Origin: Comamonas terrigena NBRC 13299
GTDB taxonomy: Bacteria; Pseudomonadota; Gammaproteobacteria; Burkholderiales; Burkholderiaceae_C
Assembly (NCBI RefSeq): GCF_006740045.1
Contig: NZ_AP019749.1
Coordinates: forward strand, 949,001-1,013,000
Length of the DNA stretch: 64,000 bases
Direction of reading: 5' to 3'
Below, in pieces: positions 28,201-37,154 of this stretch (position 1 is its first letter; every line of letters begins with the position of its first letter). Below the pieces are notes generated by a model. It was not told the DNA's origin and made no database searches. It worked only from the letters and a program-made list of their open reading frames with translations. The position numbers and the translations under genes are program-made.

Positions 28201-29316
28201 TTATTCCATCACGCCTGCGGTCTCGCGCATGCGGGCCGACACTTCGCCCAGATGGTGCAGGCTGTCGCCGTAGGTCATCTCCAGCTGGGTCAGTTTCTTG
28301 AAGTGGTGGCTGATGATGTACTCGTCCGTCACACCGATGCCGCCATGCAGTTGCACGGCCTGCTGGCCGACGTAGCGCATGGACTGGCCCAGTTGCACGC
28401 GGGCGCGGGCGATGGAGCGGCGGCGGGTTTCGGCCGGCTGGCCCAGTTGCAGGCTGGCGTAGTAGCTCATGGAACGGCCCAGTTCCAGCTGCATCTTCAT
28501 ATCGGCGGAGCGGTGGCGCAGGGCCTGGAAGCTGGCGATCGCCACACCGAACTGCTTGCGCTGGTTCAGGTAGTCGGCCGTGGTCAGCAGGGCCTGCTCC
28601 ATCACCCCCACGGCTTCGGCGCAGACGCTGGCGCTGCCAACGTCCACCGCCAGTTCCAGCGCTGACAGGCCGTCGGTGGTGACCAGGGTGGCAGGGCTGC
28701 CGTTGCACTGCAGCTCGGCAGCACGGCTGCCGTCCTGGGTGCCGTAGCCCTGGGTGCTCACGCCCTCGGCCGAAGCTTCCACCAGGAACAGCGCCTGCTG
28801 GCCGTCCAGCAGAGCGGGCACCAGAAAGGCATCGGCCTTGTCGCCAATGGGCACGATGCTCTTGCGGGCGGTCACTGCATAGCCCGCACCGTTCCTGGTG
28901 GCCTGGGCCTCGCAGCGGTCAAGGCGGTAGCGTGCCCTGCGTTCCTGCTGGGCCAGCACCACGATGGACTCGCCGGCCGCAACGCGCGGCAGCCACTGGG
29001 CCTGCACGGCTTCGGGGGCAAACTGGCCGAGCACGGCGCCGGTGATGAAGGCCTGGGCCAGTGGCTCCAGCACCATGCCGCGGCCGAGTTCCTCCATCAC
29101 CACCATGGCGTCAACGGCGCCCAGGCCCAGGCCGCCATGGGCTTCAGGCACGGTCAGGGCCGTCAGGCCCAGGTCGGCCAGTTCGGCCCAGGTATCGCGT
29201 GAAAAGCCACCGGCCTTCACCGCCGCACGGCGGTGCTCGAAGGTGTAGGCCTTGTCCACCCAGCGGCGCACGGCATCGCGCAGTTGCTGCTGGTCTTCGG
29301 AAAAATTGAAATCCAT
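28201..29316 (-). CDS. Acyl-CoA dehydrogenase, PimD-like small-subunit type
   Basis: This 371-residue flavoprotein of the acyl-CoA dehydrogenase family opens with MDFNFSEDQQQLRDAVRRWV and has the C-terminal motif AVQLHGGIGVTDEYIISHH. It pairs with the upstream acyl-CoA dehydrogenase, as PimD does with PimC in pimeloyl-CoA oxidation of Rhodopseudomonas. The two probably form a hetero-oligomer acting on medium-chain or dicarboxylyl-CoA. The flavin-loop motif usual in single-subunit enzymes is weak here (LAQQERRARYRLDRCE), suggesting division of labour between subunits. Confidence 0.85.
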   Translation of the reverse strand: MDFNFSEDQQQLRDAVRRWVDKAYTFEHRRAAVKAGGFSRDTWAELADLGLTALTVPEAHGGLGLGAVDAMVVMEELGRGMVLEPLAQAFITGAVLGQFAPEAVQAQWLPRVAAGESIVVLAQQERRARYRLDRCEAQATRNGAGYAVTARKSIVPIGDKADAFLVPALLDGQQALFLVEASAEGVSTQGYGTQDGSRAAELQCNGSPATLVTTDGLSALELAVDVGSASVCAEAVGVMEQALLTTADYLNQRKQFGVAIASFQALRHRSADMKMQLELGRSMSYYASLQLGQPAETRRRSIARARVQLGQSMRYVGQQAVQLHGGIGVTDEYIISHHFKKLTQLEMTYGDSLHHLGEVSARMRETAGVME

Positions 29317-29384
29317 AAATCTCTCCTGGTGCTGTCATCCCGGGCGGCGCCGCCGCATGGGGTGTCCAGCAAAGCTCTGTCTGG

Positions 29385-29440
29385 CGCCCTCCCCGAGGGG
29401 GGCGTGGGGGAGCCGTCCCGCTGTGCGCAGCGCGGACGGC
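29385..29440. repeat. Tandem hairpins between the two dehydrogenase genes
   Basis: A GC hairpin CGCCC..GGGCG at 29385-29404 is followed by a longer nested stem GCCGTCC-CGCT/AGCG-GGACGGC at 29412-29440. The arrangement looks like a dispersed palindromic element of the kind found between genes in this family. It may modulate the relative amounts of the two subunits by stabilising the upstream mRNA. Confidence 0.55.
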
Positions 29441-29449
29441 GGTGGGGCA

Positions 29450-30631
29450 TCAGCCGAGCACCGTCTGCGCGACGATGTTGCGCTGCACTTCGTTGGAGCC
29501 CCCGTAGATCGTGGTCTTGCGCATATTGAAGTAGCTGGAAGCCAGCGGGGCCAGGCCCACCGTGCCGCCGGGGAAGTCGCCCTGCCAGCCGGCTTCCATG
29601 GCCTCGTAGACCAAGGGCAGGCTGTAGGGGCCGCCGGCCAGCATCAGCAGCTCGGTGTAGCGTTGCTGGATCTCGCTGCCCTTGATCTTCAGCAGACCGG
29701 CAATGTCCAGCGGGTTCTTGCCGCTCTTTTCGGCCGACAGCACGCGCAGCACCAGCATCTCCAGTGCCACCACGTCCACTTCCAGCAGGGCGATCTGGTC
29801 GCGGAAACGCGGGTCTTCCCACACGCCTTCGGCCCGGGCCACGCGCTTGAGGCGCTCCAGTTCACGCTTGGCGCGGTTCACGTCGGCAATATTGGTGCGT
29901 TCGTGTGCCAGCAGGTGCTTGGCGTAGGTCCAGCCCTTGTTCTCTTCACCGATCAGTTGGTCGGCAGGCACCTTCACGTTGTCAAAGAAGACTTCGTTGA
30001 CTTCGCATTCGCCATCCAGCAGCTTGATGGGGCGCACCGTCACACCGGGCGACTTCATGTCGATCAGCAGGAAGCTGATGCCGGTCTGCGGCTTGCCTTC
30101 GTTGCTGGTGCGCACCAGGTTGAACATCCAGTCGCCATGCTGGCCCAGCGTGGTCCAGGTCTTCTGGCCGTTGACGATGTAGAAGTCACCCTGGCGCTCG
30201 GCGCGCGTCTTCACACTGGCCAGGTCCGAACCTGAACCCGGCTCGCTGTAGCCCTGGCTCCACCAGACTTCGCCGCTGGCAATGCCGGGCAGAAAGCGCT
30301 GCTGCTGCGCCGGCGTGCCAAAGGCCTGGATCACCGGGGCCACCATCACCGGCCCGAAGGGCACGATGCTGGGGGCGCCGGCCTTGGCCAGTTCTTCGGC
30401 GAACAGGTGCTTTTGCACCGCAGTCCAGCCGGGGCCGCCAAATTCCTTGGGCCAGCCATAGGCCAGCCAACCCTTTTTGCCCAGGGTCTTGGCCCAGCCC
30501 TGGATGTCGTCGCGCGTCAGGCGCAGGCCTTCGCGGACCTTGCGGGCGGCGGCGGGGTCCAGGTGCTCGTGTATCCAGGCGCGGACTTCCTCGCGGAAGG
30601 CCTGCTCTTCGGGCGTGAATGCCAAATCCAT
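29450..30631 (-). CDS. Acyl-CoA dehydrogenase, PimC-like large-subunit type
   Basis: This 393-residue flavoprotein oxidises acyl-CoA to enoyl-CoA. It shows the FAD-binding signature WWSQGYSEPGSGSDLASVKT, the second ACAD signature and the C-terminal TIYGGSNEVQRNIVAQTVLG. The Glu usual at the YEG position of medium-chain enzymes is Gly (YGG), so the catalytic base is at another position or in the partner subunit. Start: ATG at 30629-30631 (MDLAFTPEEQAF), preceded by AAGGAGA. The frame continues upstream antisense to other DNA, but that is not coding. Confidence 0.88.
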   Translation of the reverse strand: MDLAFTPEEQAFREEVRAWIHEHLDPAAARKVREGLRLTRDDIQGWAKTLGKKGWLAYGWPKEFGGPGWTAVQKHLFAEELAKAGAPSIVPFGPVMVAPVIQAFGTPAQQQRFLPGIASGEVWWSQGYSEPGSGSDLASVKTRAERQGDFYIVNGQKTWTTLGQHGDWMFNLVRTSNEGKPQTGISFLLIDMKSPGVTVRPIKLLDGECEVNEVFFDNVKVPADQLIGEENKGWTYAKHLLAHERTNIADVNRAKRELERLKRVARAEGVWEDPRFRDQIALLEVDVVALEMLVLRVLSAEKSGKNPLDIAGLLKIKGSEIQQRYTELLMLAGGPYSLPLVYEAMEAGWQGDFPGGTVGLAPLASSYFNMRKTTIYGGSNEVQRNIVAQTVLG

Positions 30632-30719
30632 GCTGCGGTCTCCTTGTAATGCAAGGTTTTTAGCATGGTCGTTCGCTGCCGCCATGTCGGGGCGGCGACA
30701 GCCTAGGGTGAGTCCGGAG

Positions 30720-31445
30720 TCAGATTTCGGCTGGCGGGTTCTGCTCTGCAGAATCCATGCCACTGTGGGGCACCGGCGCTTCCACTCCCAGGGCGCTGCA
30801 CAGCTGCTGCACGGTGGCGCGCAGCAGTGCCACTTCGGCTTCCAGTGCGGCCAGGCGCTGGGCGGTGGCGCCGTCGGACGGGGCGGCACTACCGGCTTCA
30901 CTGGCCGCGGCCAGGGCGCTGACATCCACCTCTCCGCACAGCAGGTGCGCCCAGCGTGCTTCCCGGGCGCCGGGGGCGCGCGGCAGCAGCACCACCAGCG
31001 GACCGCCTTTTTCCTCGCTGCGGTCGCGCAGCTCTTCCAGGAAGGCCTCGACCGAGCCGATATCGGCAAAGCGGTGCCAGCGCTCGGTGTTGATGCGCAG
31101 CTCGCCAGCCGTCTGCGGGCCGCGCAGCATCAGCAGGCCCAGGATGGCGCTGGCCTGGCTGGGCACGCCCACTACCCGCTCGAAATTGTGTTCCCAGCGG
31201 GTGGCGCGCTGGCCGCTGGCTTCCATCACCAGGTGGCGCTGGCGCAGCTCGTCCAGGGCGGCCTGGATGTCGCCTTCGCTCAGCTGCATCACCGGCGCGC
31301 GGCTGGTCTTCTGGTTGCAGCCCGATTGCAGGCTGTTCACCGTGAGCGGATAGCTGTCCGGTACGGTGCGGGCTTTCTCCATCAGCGTGGCAAGCACACG
31401 GGCGGCGTGGGGCGACAAAGGCTGAGCGCGGTGGTCGAATGGCAT
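30720..31445 (-). CDS. YceH/DUF480 family protein
   Basis: This 241-residue protein of the YceH (UPF0502, DUF480) family is built of two winged-helix-like domains. Family motifs are [41 protein letters not shown] and [13 protein letters not shown]. The C-terminal 60 residues include a Leu-rich coiled coil ([19 protein letters not shown]). Molecular function is unknown, probably nucleic-acid binding. The start codon is only 21 bp from that of purN on the other strand, so each promoter must lie in or near the other gene. Confidence 0.88.
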   Translation of the reverse strand: MPFDHRAQPLSPHAARVLATLMEKARTVPDSYPLTVNSLQSGCNQKTSRAPVMQLSEGDIQAALDELRQRHLVMEASGQRATRWEHNFERVVGVPSQASAILGLLMLRGPQTAGELRINTERWHRFADIGSVEAFLEELRDRSEEKGGPLVVLLPRAPGAREARWAHLLCGEVDVSALAAASEAGSAAPSDGATAQRLAALEAEVALLRATVQQLCSALGVEAPVPHSGMDSAEQNPPAEI

Positions 31446-31466
31446 GGCTGGGATAATTCGCAGGAA

Positions 31467-32048
31467 ATGAAAAACATCGTGATTTTGATCTCTGGCGGCG
31501 GCTCCAACATGGCAGCCATCGTACGGGCTGCCCAGCAACAGGAGTGGGCGCGCCGTCTGGACGCCCGCGTGGCCGCCGTCATCAGCAACAAGGCCGATGC
31601 CCAAGGCCTGGTTTTTGCCCGTGAGCATGGCATTGCCACGGCAGTGCTGAACCACAAGGATTTCGACAGCCGCGAAGCGTTTGATGCGGCGCTGGCCCAG
31701 CAGATCGACAGCCATGAACCGGCGCTGGTGGTGCTGGCCGGCTTCATGCGCATTCTCACGCCCGGATTCGTGAACCATTTTGCCGGGCGGCTGCTGAATA
31801 TCCACCCTTCGCTGCTGCCGGCATTTCCGGGCTTGCATACGCACCAGCGTGCCATTGAGGCGGGCTGCAAGTTTGCCGGTGCGACCGTGCACCAGGTGAC
31901 GGCCGAGCTGGATGTGGGGCCCATTCTGGACCAGGCCGTGGTGCCGGTACTGCCGGAGGACACCCCCCAGACCCTGGCCGCACGGGTGCTGACGCAGGAA
32001 CACATCATCTACCCGCGTGCCGTGGCGCACTTTCTGCGCCATCTGTAA
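31467..32048 (+). CDS. purN: Phosphoribosylglycinamide formyltransferase
   Basis: This 193-residue enzyme transfers a formyl group from 10-formyltetrahydrofolate to GAR in purine synthesis. The substrate loop [11 protein letters not shown] is at the N-terminus. Catalytic Asn and His lie in [14 protein letters not shown] and ATVHQV, and the catalytic Asp in [15 protein letters not shown] at 31467, preceded by AGGA, begins the family N-terminus [13 protein letters not shown]; the longer open frame is artefactual. Divergent from yceH with a very short gap. Confidence 0.95.
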   Translation: MKNIVILISGGGSNMAAIVRAAQQQEWARRLDARVAAVISNKADAQGLVFAREHGIATAVLNHKDFDSREAFDAALAQQIDSHEPALVVLAGFMRILTPGFVNHFAGRLLNIHPSLLPAFPGLHTHQRAIEAGCKFAGATVHQVTAELDVGPILDQAVVPVLPEDTPQTLAARVLTQEHIIYPRAVAHFLRHL

Positions 32049-32177
32049 CGGCGGTGGTCGGGAGGCTCTCCGGCTGGAGCCCGCTGCCATCGACCACGTT
32101 GTGCCCCTAGTCCACCCCCGGAAACGGGGTGACGTTCCTCCACGCCGCTCACCTGCGGCGCAGAGGGAAGCCAGAAC

Positions 32178-33080
32178 TCAGACCGTATAGCTGTAGGTGC
32201 TGCGGGCTGCGGCGGGTTCGCCGCTGGCGGCTTGGTAGGCACGGTGGGCGGTGGCCAACAGGGCGTTGCGGGCATTCTGGGTCCAGCTCTCGGCGGATTG
32301 CTTGAGCTGATCGACCACGTTGAGGGCCGCATCGGCGGCGTCTTCGGCGGCGCCGGCCAGGCGTTCGGCCAGGGACACGGTGCCGTCTTCATTGGTGTCC
32401 AGTTCGTCGTAGACGGTGGTGGTCGAGCCCCCTGCGCCGCCGGCTCCCCCGACACCGCTGGCTGCAGCCGTGCCCGTGCTGTCGCTGTCGGATTCCATGC
32501 TGGCACTGGCCTGGGCGGGCGGTGGTGGCGGCATGCCGCCGGCGTTCTGGGGTCGGGCGGCATCGAATTCGGCCTGGCTCAGGCTGCCGTCGTCGTCGCT
32601 GTCGAGCTGGCTGAACAGGGCCGCTGCGTCTTCCTCGCTCACGCTCTCCTGGCCGTTCATCTTCTGCAGCAGCGCCGTCAGCTCGTCGCTGCTCACATCG
32701 CCGCTGCCGTCGCTGTCCACCTTGCTGAACAGGTCATCGCTCTGGCCCGCGCCGTGCGATTGCGCGAAATCCATGGTGGAGCGGGGTGGCGGCAGCATGC
32801 TGGGCAGTGCGGCTTCGAGCTCGTCGGTGCTCAGACTGCCGTCTCCGTTGCTGTCGCTGCTGGACAACAGGTCCTTGGCGCTGCTGCCGCCGGATTGGCC
32901 GGTGCGGCTGCCGATGTCATCCATCAGCGACTGCAGCTCGGTCTCATTCAGGCTGCCATCGCCGTCGGCATCAAAGTTGGCCGAGAGTTTTTCTGCGAGC
33001 TTGGCGCTTTGCTGGCTGCGCTGGCTCTGTATCGCCGAACTCCACGCATTGCTGCTGCCCAGACTGGAAATGCTGGTCAT
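32178..33080 (-). CDS. Five-EF-hand calcium-binding protein, XopAW-like
   Basis: This 300-residue acidic Ser/Asp-rich protein has five canonical EF-hand loops (DxDxDG...E) at about residues 37-48, 76-87, 122-133, 160-171 and 228-239. A Pro stretch (PPPPP, about 184-188) and a Gly/Ala-rich linker separate loops four and five. There is no signal peptide or membrane helix. Similar proteins are annotated as XopAW-family calcium-binding effectors after a Xanthomonas type III substrate, but nothing in the window shows secretion. ATG at 33078-33080 follows AGGACC-type purines. It is divergent from the response-regulator/kinase pair, sharing a 258-bp control region. Confidence 0.85.
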   Translation of the reverse strand: MTSISSLGSSNAWSSAIQSQRSQQSAKLAEKLSANFDADGDGSLNETELQSLMDDIGSRTGQSGGSSAKDLLSSSDSNGDGSLSTDELEAALPSMLPPPRSTMDFAQSHGAGQSDDLFSKVDSDGSGDVSSDELTALLQKMNGQESVSEEDAAALFSQLDSDDDGSLSQAEFDAARPQNAGGMPPPPPAQASASMESDSDSTGTAAASGVGGAGGAGGSTTTVYDELDTNEDGTVSLAERLAGAAEDAADAALNVVDQLKQSAESWTQNARNALLATAHRAYQAASGEPAAARSTYSYTV

Positions 33081-33200
33081 GGGAGGTCCTTTCAAGAAGA
33101 TCCAGCCCGCCAGCGGCCTGCATGCCCTCTGCCGCAGACATGGCTGCGAGGTGAACCGCTGCACATGCTGAGGCCGCCGCGTAAACCGTTGTTGTCCTGT

Positions 33201-33231
33201 TTGTACGGCAGTCGCTACAAAGCGCGTTGTA
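33201..33231. promoter_or_regulatory. TACAA/TTGTA repeats before the first response regulator
   Basis: TTGTA at 33201-33205, TACAA at 33216-33220 and TTGTA at 33227-33231 give a direct repeat spaced 26 bp and an inverted repeat with a 6-bp gap. They lie in the region shared by the EF-hand gene and the response-regulator gene, and could be an autoregulatory operator. Confidence 0.4.
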
Positions 33232-33338
33232 AGCCCCTGAACTGTCTATGGGGCATCCTTTCTTTCCTCCCATACCAAGCGAAGCACGTCCTTACACTGG
33301 CCTCCTGTTGACGCGGAAATGCAAGGAGTGAGCACGCG

Positions 33339-34046
33339 ATGTACCGAATCTTGGTGGTGGATGACGATGAAGAGATTACGACGCTGCTCAGCCAATACAT
33401 GGAGCGTTTTGGCTTTGAAGTGCATGTGGCCAGCGATGGCGCCAGCATGCACAGCCAGCTCAAGGCCCATGCCATCGATCTGGTGGTGATGGACGTGATG
33501 CTGCCCGGTGTCGATGGCCTGACCTTGGCCCGCTTGCTGCGCCAGCAGTCGCAGATGCCCATCATCATGCTGACCGCGCGTGCCGAATCCTATGACTGCG
33601 TGGTGGGGCTGGAGCTGGGCGCCGACGATTACATGGGCAAGCCCTTCGAGCCGCGCGAACTGGTGGCCCGCATCCACAGTGTGATGCGCCGCCAGGCCAC
33701 GGCCCAGGCCGATACCAGCCAGGCCGCGAATGTGCGTTTCGATGCCTGGACCTTGCAGCGCCTGGAGCGCCAGGTGGTGGATCCGCAGGGCACGGTGGTG
33801 CCACTGTCGTATGCGGAATACCGTCTGCTGTGCACCTTGCTGGAAGCGCCACGCCGTGTCTTCAGCCGCGAGCAACTGCTGGAGCAGGCCCGGGGGCGCA
33901 GCATGGACAGCCTGGACCGCAGCGTGGACCTGCTGATCTCGCGCCTGCGCCACAAGCTGGGTGAGGACGGGCCTTCGCTGATCAAGACCGTGCGGGGGGC
34001 TGGCTACATGCTGGACGCCCGCCAGATCCAGGCCTGCGTGGCATGA
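33339..34046 (+). CDS. OmpR-family response regulator
   Basis: This 235-residue protein has a receiver domain with acidic pocket VVDDDEE and phospho-acceptor Asp52 in VVMDVMLPG, the conserved Lys in MGKPFEPRELVARI, and a C-terminal OmpR-type winged helix (about 135-230; LLISRLRHKLGEDG, VRGAGYML). ATG at 33339 follows AAGGAG. Its stop overlaps the kinase start (ATGA). It is closely similar to the orphan regulator at 35705-36451. The signal is unknown; the divergent calcium-binding protein is a candidate target. Confidence 0.93.
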   Translation: MYRILVVDDDEEITTLLSQYMERFGFEVHVASDGASMHSQLKAHAIDLVVMDVMLPGVDGLTLARLLRQQSQMPIIMLTARAESYDCVVGLELGADDYMGKPFEPRELVARIHSVMRRQATAQADTSQAANVRFDAWTLQRLERQVVDPQGTVVPLSYAEYRLLCTLLEAPRRVFSREQLLEQARGRSMDSLDRSVDLLISRLRHKLGEDGPSLIKTVRGAGYMLDARQIQACVA

Positions 34047-35287
34047 GTCCGGTGTCTGCACCTGCCGCTGACGGGCAGGGGCCTGCCGCCGCGCCCAGCG
34101 TGGCGCCACCGGCACTGGGCTGGGCTGACCGGCTGCGCAGGCTGCTGCAGCGGCTGCGGCGCGGGCCGGATACGCTGTTCGGCCGGCTGGCCTGCCTGCT
34201 GGCCGTGGTGGTGGTGGCCAGCCATCTGCTGGCGCTGTCGCTGATGTTCGAGCTGCGCGGGCCTCCGCCGCCCCCGCCTCAGCCGCCGATGCCGCCGCAG
34301 CAGGTCCAGGGCGAGACCCTGAGCAACCCCATCACCGTGACCAACGAGAAATCCTATGTGGTGCGCCGTGGACTGCCGCTGCAGTTGCAGCCGGAAGGGC
34401 GACCGTTGCCGCCGCAAAAAGAACCCCAGCGTTCGCTGTGGGCCTTTGTGCTGGACGTGGGCTTTCGCCTGTCGGCGCTGCTGATCGCAACCTGGTTCGG
34501 CGCGCGTTGGCTGGCCACTCCCATGCTGCGCCTGGCGGCGGCGGCGCGGGAGCTGGGGGGCAATATCAACCGCCCTCCACTGCCCGAGACGGGCACCGTG
34601 GAATGCCGCGAGGCCAGCCGTGTGTTCAATCAGATGCAGGACCGCATCCGCCAGCAGCTGCAGGACCGTGACCGACTGGTGGCGGCTGTCTCGCACGATC
34701 TGCGCACGCCGCTGACCCGGCTGCGCCTGCGTGCCGAGCTGCTGGACGACCATCACACCAACCTCGAATTCCAGCGCGACATTGCCGAGATGGACGCCAT
34801 GATCCAGGACACGCTGGACTATCTGCGCGGCCAGGCCCAGGCCACGCCCATGGTGCGCGTGCAGGTGCAGGCCTTGCTGGAAAGCGTGGTGGACGACCAT
34901 GAATTGACGGGGGTGCACATCCCGCTGCGGGGAACGGCCGGGATCATCCAGGCCCAGATCGGGCCACTGCGCCGCTGTGTGGACAATCTGATTGCCAATG
35001 CGCTGCGCTACGGCGGCGGGGCCGAGGTGTTGCTGGAAGAAAGCCCGCTGGGCGTGCGCATCACCGTGCGCGACCATGGCCCCGGCCTGCCCGATGCGGC
35101 GCTGCGGCAGGTGATGCAGCCTTTTGTGCGCATGGAAGCATCGCGCCACCGCCACCACGGCGGGGTGGGGCTGGGCCTGTCGATTGCGCGCGATATTGCG
35201 CTGCGCCACCATGGCGAACTGCGCCTGCACAACGCCCACGACGGCGGCCTGTGCGCCGTGCTGGAGCTGCCCTACAGCCAGCCGTAG
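34043..35287 (+). CDS. Sensor histidine kinase
   Basis: This 414-residue kinase partners the preceding regulator. A Pro/Ala-rich cytoplasmic N-terminus is followed by a membrane helix near 45-70, a short Pro-rich periplasmic loop (about 72-130), a second helix near 132-152, HAMP, the HisKA box SHDLRTPLTRL with His218, and an ATPase domain with NLIANALRYG, DHGPGLP and GVGLGLSIAR. The small periplasmic part lacks a known sensor domain, so signals may be envelope stress, ions or the membrane itself. Translationally coupled to the regulator through ATGA. Confidence 0.92.
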   Translation: MSPVSAPAADGQGPAAAPSVAPPALGWADRLRRLLQRLRRGPDTLFGRLACLLAVVVVASHLLALSLMFELRGPPPPPPQPPMPPQQVQGETLSNPITVTNEKSYVVRRGLPLQLQPEGRPLPPQKEPQRSLWAFVLDVGFRLSALLIATWFGARWLATPMLRLAAAARELGGNINRPPLPETGTVECREASRVFNQMQDRIRQQLQDRDRLVAAVSHDLRTPLTRLRLRAELLDDHHTNLEFQRDIAEMDAMIQDTLDYLRGQAQATPMVRVQVQALLESVVDDHELTGVHIPLRGTAGIIQAQIGPLRRCVDNLIANALRYGGGAEVLLEESPLGVRITVRDHGPGLPDAALRQVMQPFVRMEASRHRHHGGVGLGLSIARDIALRHHGELRLHNAHDGGLCAVLELPYSQP

Positions 35288-35704
35288 CCGTGATGCGCCC
35301 GCTTCTGCAGCTGCTTCTGTCGTAGCTGCGTGCAGGCGGGAATATCCACGGTTGGCGCGCTGTGTATGCCACCGCTTGTGTTTTTCAGGCCGGCAGGCAT
35401 ATTCAGGGGGCATGTGGAAAATAAGCCTTGCTGCATTATCTGGTGGCTAAAAGATGGGTGCCGAAAATCGGCGCCAGTTTTCGTCCGGCTGCCACCGCGT
35501 AAATAGCAGAAGTGACATATTGTTTCAGTCTGCCTACAAAAAACGGGCTTTGTAGGTGTCTTGCGGTGCTTGTGTACGTGGTTGCGTACGTAAAGAGTGA
35601 AAAAAGTATAAAAAAACTGCTTAAGTTTTCACCGCAAGTGCCGAGGGGTGCCTACACTCGCAGTCAAAACGACCACAATTATTTTGACTCAGCACGGTTT
35701 GCCT
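35288..35704. promoter_or_regulatory. AT-rich control region of the second response regulator
   Basis: This 417-bp stretch carries no gene and is notably AT-rich in its second half. It contains the inverted repeat CCTACAAA/TTTGTAGG at 35533-35540 and 35549-35556. It also has TACG-TGGTTG-CGTA at 35575-35588. A CTACACT motif near 35651 resembles the TTACACT found at the matching distance before the first regulator gene (near 33290). These are candidate operator and -10 elements. Confidence 0.5.
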
Positions 35705-36451
35705 ATGCACCATATTCTGGTGGTGGATGACGACGAGGAAATCACCGCATTACTCACGCAATATCTCACCCGTTTCGGTTATGCCACTTATGCGGCCTGC
35801 GACGGAGATTCCATGCGTGCCCAGCTGGCTGCCCAGCCCATCGACCTGGTGGTGCTGGATGTCATGCTGCCGGGCGTGGACGGAATCCGGCTGGCCAAGG
35901 AGCTGCGCTCGCACTCCCAGTTGCCCATCATCATGCTGACCGCCCGCTCCAACCCCTTTGACTGTGTGCTGGGGCTGGAGCTGGGGGCCAACGATTACAT
36001 GGGCAAGCCCTTCGAGCCCCGTGAACTGGTGGCACGCATCCAGAACGTGCTGCGGAACTCGGCCGCCGCGGTGGCTGCGGCGATCAAGCCGGTGACCTTG
36101 CCTCCGGATCTGCTCGAGGTGGTGCAGTTCGATGGCTGGCAGCTCTTCACCATGGAGCGCCACCTGGTGTCGCCCGACGGGGTGGTGGTGCCGCTGTCGG
36201 GGGCCGAGCTGCGCTTGCTGTGCACTTTTTTGCGCACCCCCCGGCGGGTCTGCAGCCGGGACAAGCTGATGGAGCAAGCCCATGGGCGCACGATGGCGGC
36301 GTTCGAGCGCAGCATCGACCTGCTGGTATCGCGCCTGCGCAGCAAGCTCGGCGACGATCCCCGTTCGCCCACGCTGCTCAAGACCGTGCGCGGCGTGGGC
36401 TATGTGCTGGAGGTGCAGCACGTCCAGGGCCATCCGGTCTGGCAGCGCTGA
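35705..36451 (+). CDS. Orphan OmpR-family response regulator, paralogue of the upstream regulator
   Basis: This 248-residue protein has receiver Asp52 in VVLDVMLPG, Lys in YMGKPFEPRELVARI and an OmpR-type DNA-binding domain (LLVSRLRSKLGDD, VRGVGYVL). It shares long identical stretches with the regulator at 33339, including HILVVDDDEEIT-like and LGLELGAxDYMGKPFEPRELVARI. An insertion of about ten residues (AAAVAAAIKPVTLPPD) lengthens its linker. No kinase gene follows, so it may be phosphorylated by the neighbouring kinase or act independently. ATG at 35705 fits the family N-terminus. Its 3' end faces the FlgH-like operon, only 27 bp away. Confidence 0.9.
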   Translation: MHHILVVDDDEEITALLTQYLTRFGYATYAACDGDSMRAQLAAQPIDLVVLDVMLPGVDGIRLAKELRSHSQLPIIMLTARSNPFDCVLGLELGANDYMGKPFEPRELVARIQNVLRNSAAAVAAAIKPVTLPPDLLEVVQFDGWQLFTMERHLVSPDGVVVPLSGAELRLLCTFLRTPRRVCSRDKLMEQAHGRTMAAFERSIDLLVSRLRSKLGDDPRSPTLLKTVRGVGYVLEVQHVQGHPVWQR

Positions 36452-36478
36452 CCAGGTTGGCGGAGCGTCTTCTTGGTC

Positions 36479-37066
36479 TCAGCTCAGGCCTAGCAGGGCG
36501 GTCTTGAGCTGCGGATCGTCCGCCTGCTCGCCCAGCCAGAAGTTGAGCAAGGTGTTGTAGAAGGCAATGTCCTGCATCGGTTGCACCACGCGGCGGCGGT
36601 TGTGCTCCACCACCGTGCCGGTTCCCGGAATCCAGTCCAGGGTCAGCAGGTCGCCGCTGCGCAGCCCGGACGGCAGGTGCGCCAGGGCCTGGCTCAGGCC
36701 GTTCATCTGCTCGGCCACGCGGGCATCCATCTGGGCGATGTCCTTGGCCAGCTTGTCCAGCACGGCTTCCTCGAACTCCTTGGCCGAGATGTCGCGCATC
36801 AGCCGGATCACCAGGCGGCGCGGACCATCGCTGGAGAGCACGGCTTCGGTGGTGCGCCGCTGGTCACGCAGGTACAGACCCACCGTGTAGACCTTGAAGA
36901 GCAGGCGCTTGCTGATGCCTGCGCCGTTGAGCTGCAGCTGCTGTCCCGCCACCTGGGCGGACGCGCCGATCAGGGCAGGCTCCGCTTCGGCGGCGCGCAC
37001 CAGGCTGGGCAGGCAACTGGCCACACAGGAGGCGATGGCCAGTGCAGTCTTGAATGGAGTGGGCAT
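36479..37066 (-). CDS. Exported chalcone-isomerase-fold protein
   Basis: This 195-residue protein has a signal peptide (MPTPFKTALAIASCVASCLPSLVRAAEA) and a bacterial chalcone-isomerase-like domain (GAGISKRLLFKVYTVGLYL, then RRLVIRLMRDISAKEFEEA). Bacterial members are not known to be chalcone isomerases; a lipid or fatty-acid ligand is possible from fold relatives. ATG at 37064-37066 follows AAGGAGAT. It is the last gene of a four-gene minus-strand operon, 88 nt after the FlgH-like gene. Confidence 0.82.
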   Translation of the reverse strand: MPTPFKTALAIASCVASCLPSLVRAAEAEPALIGASAQVAGQQLQLNGAGISKRLLFKVYTVGLYLRDQRRTTEAVLSSDGPRRLVIRLMRDISAKEFEEAVLDKLAKDIAQMDARVAEQMNGLSQALAHLPSGLRSGDLLTLDWIPGTGTVVEHNRRRVVQPMQDIAFYNTLLNFWLGEQADDPQLKTALLGLS

Positions 37067-37154
37067 GGTGATCTCCTTGCAAAGACAGGTGCAGCATCCG
37101 GCACTGCTGCGGGTCAAAAAAAGGGGACGCCGGCAGGGAAAAACCGCGTGGCGA

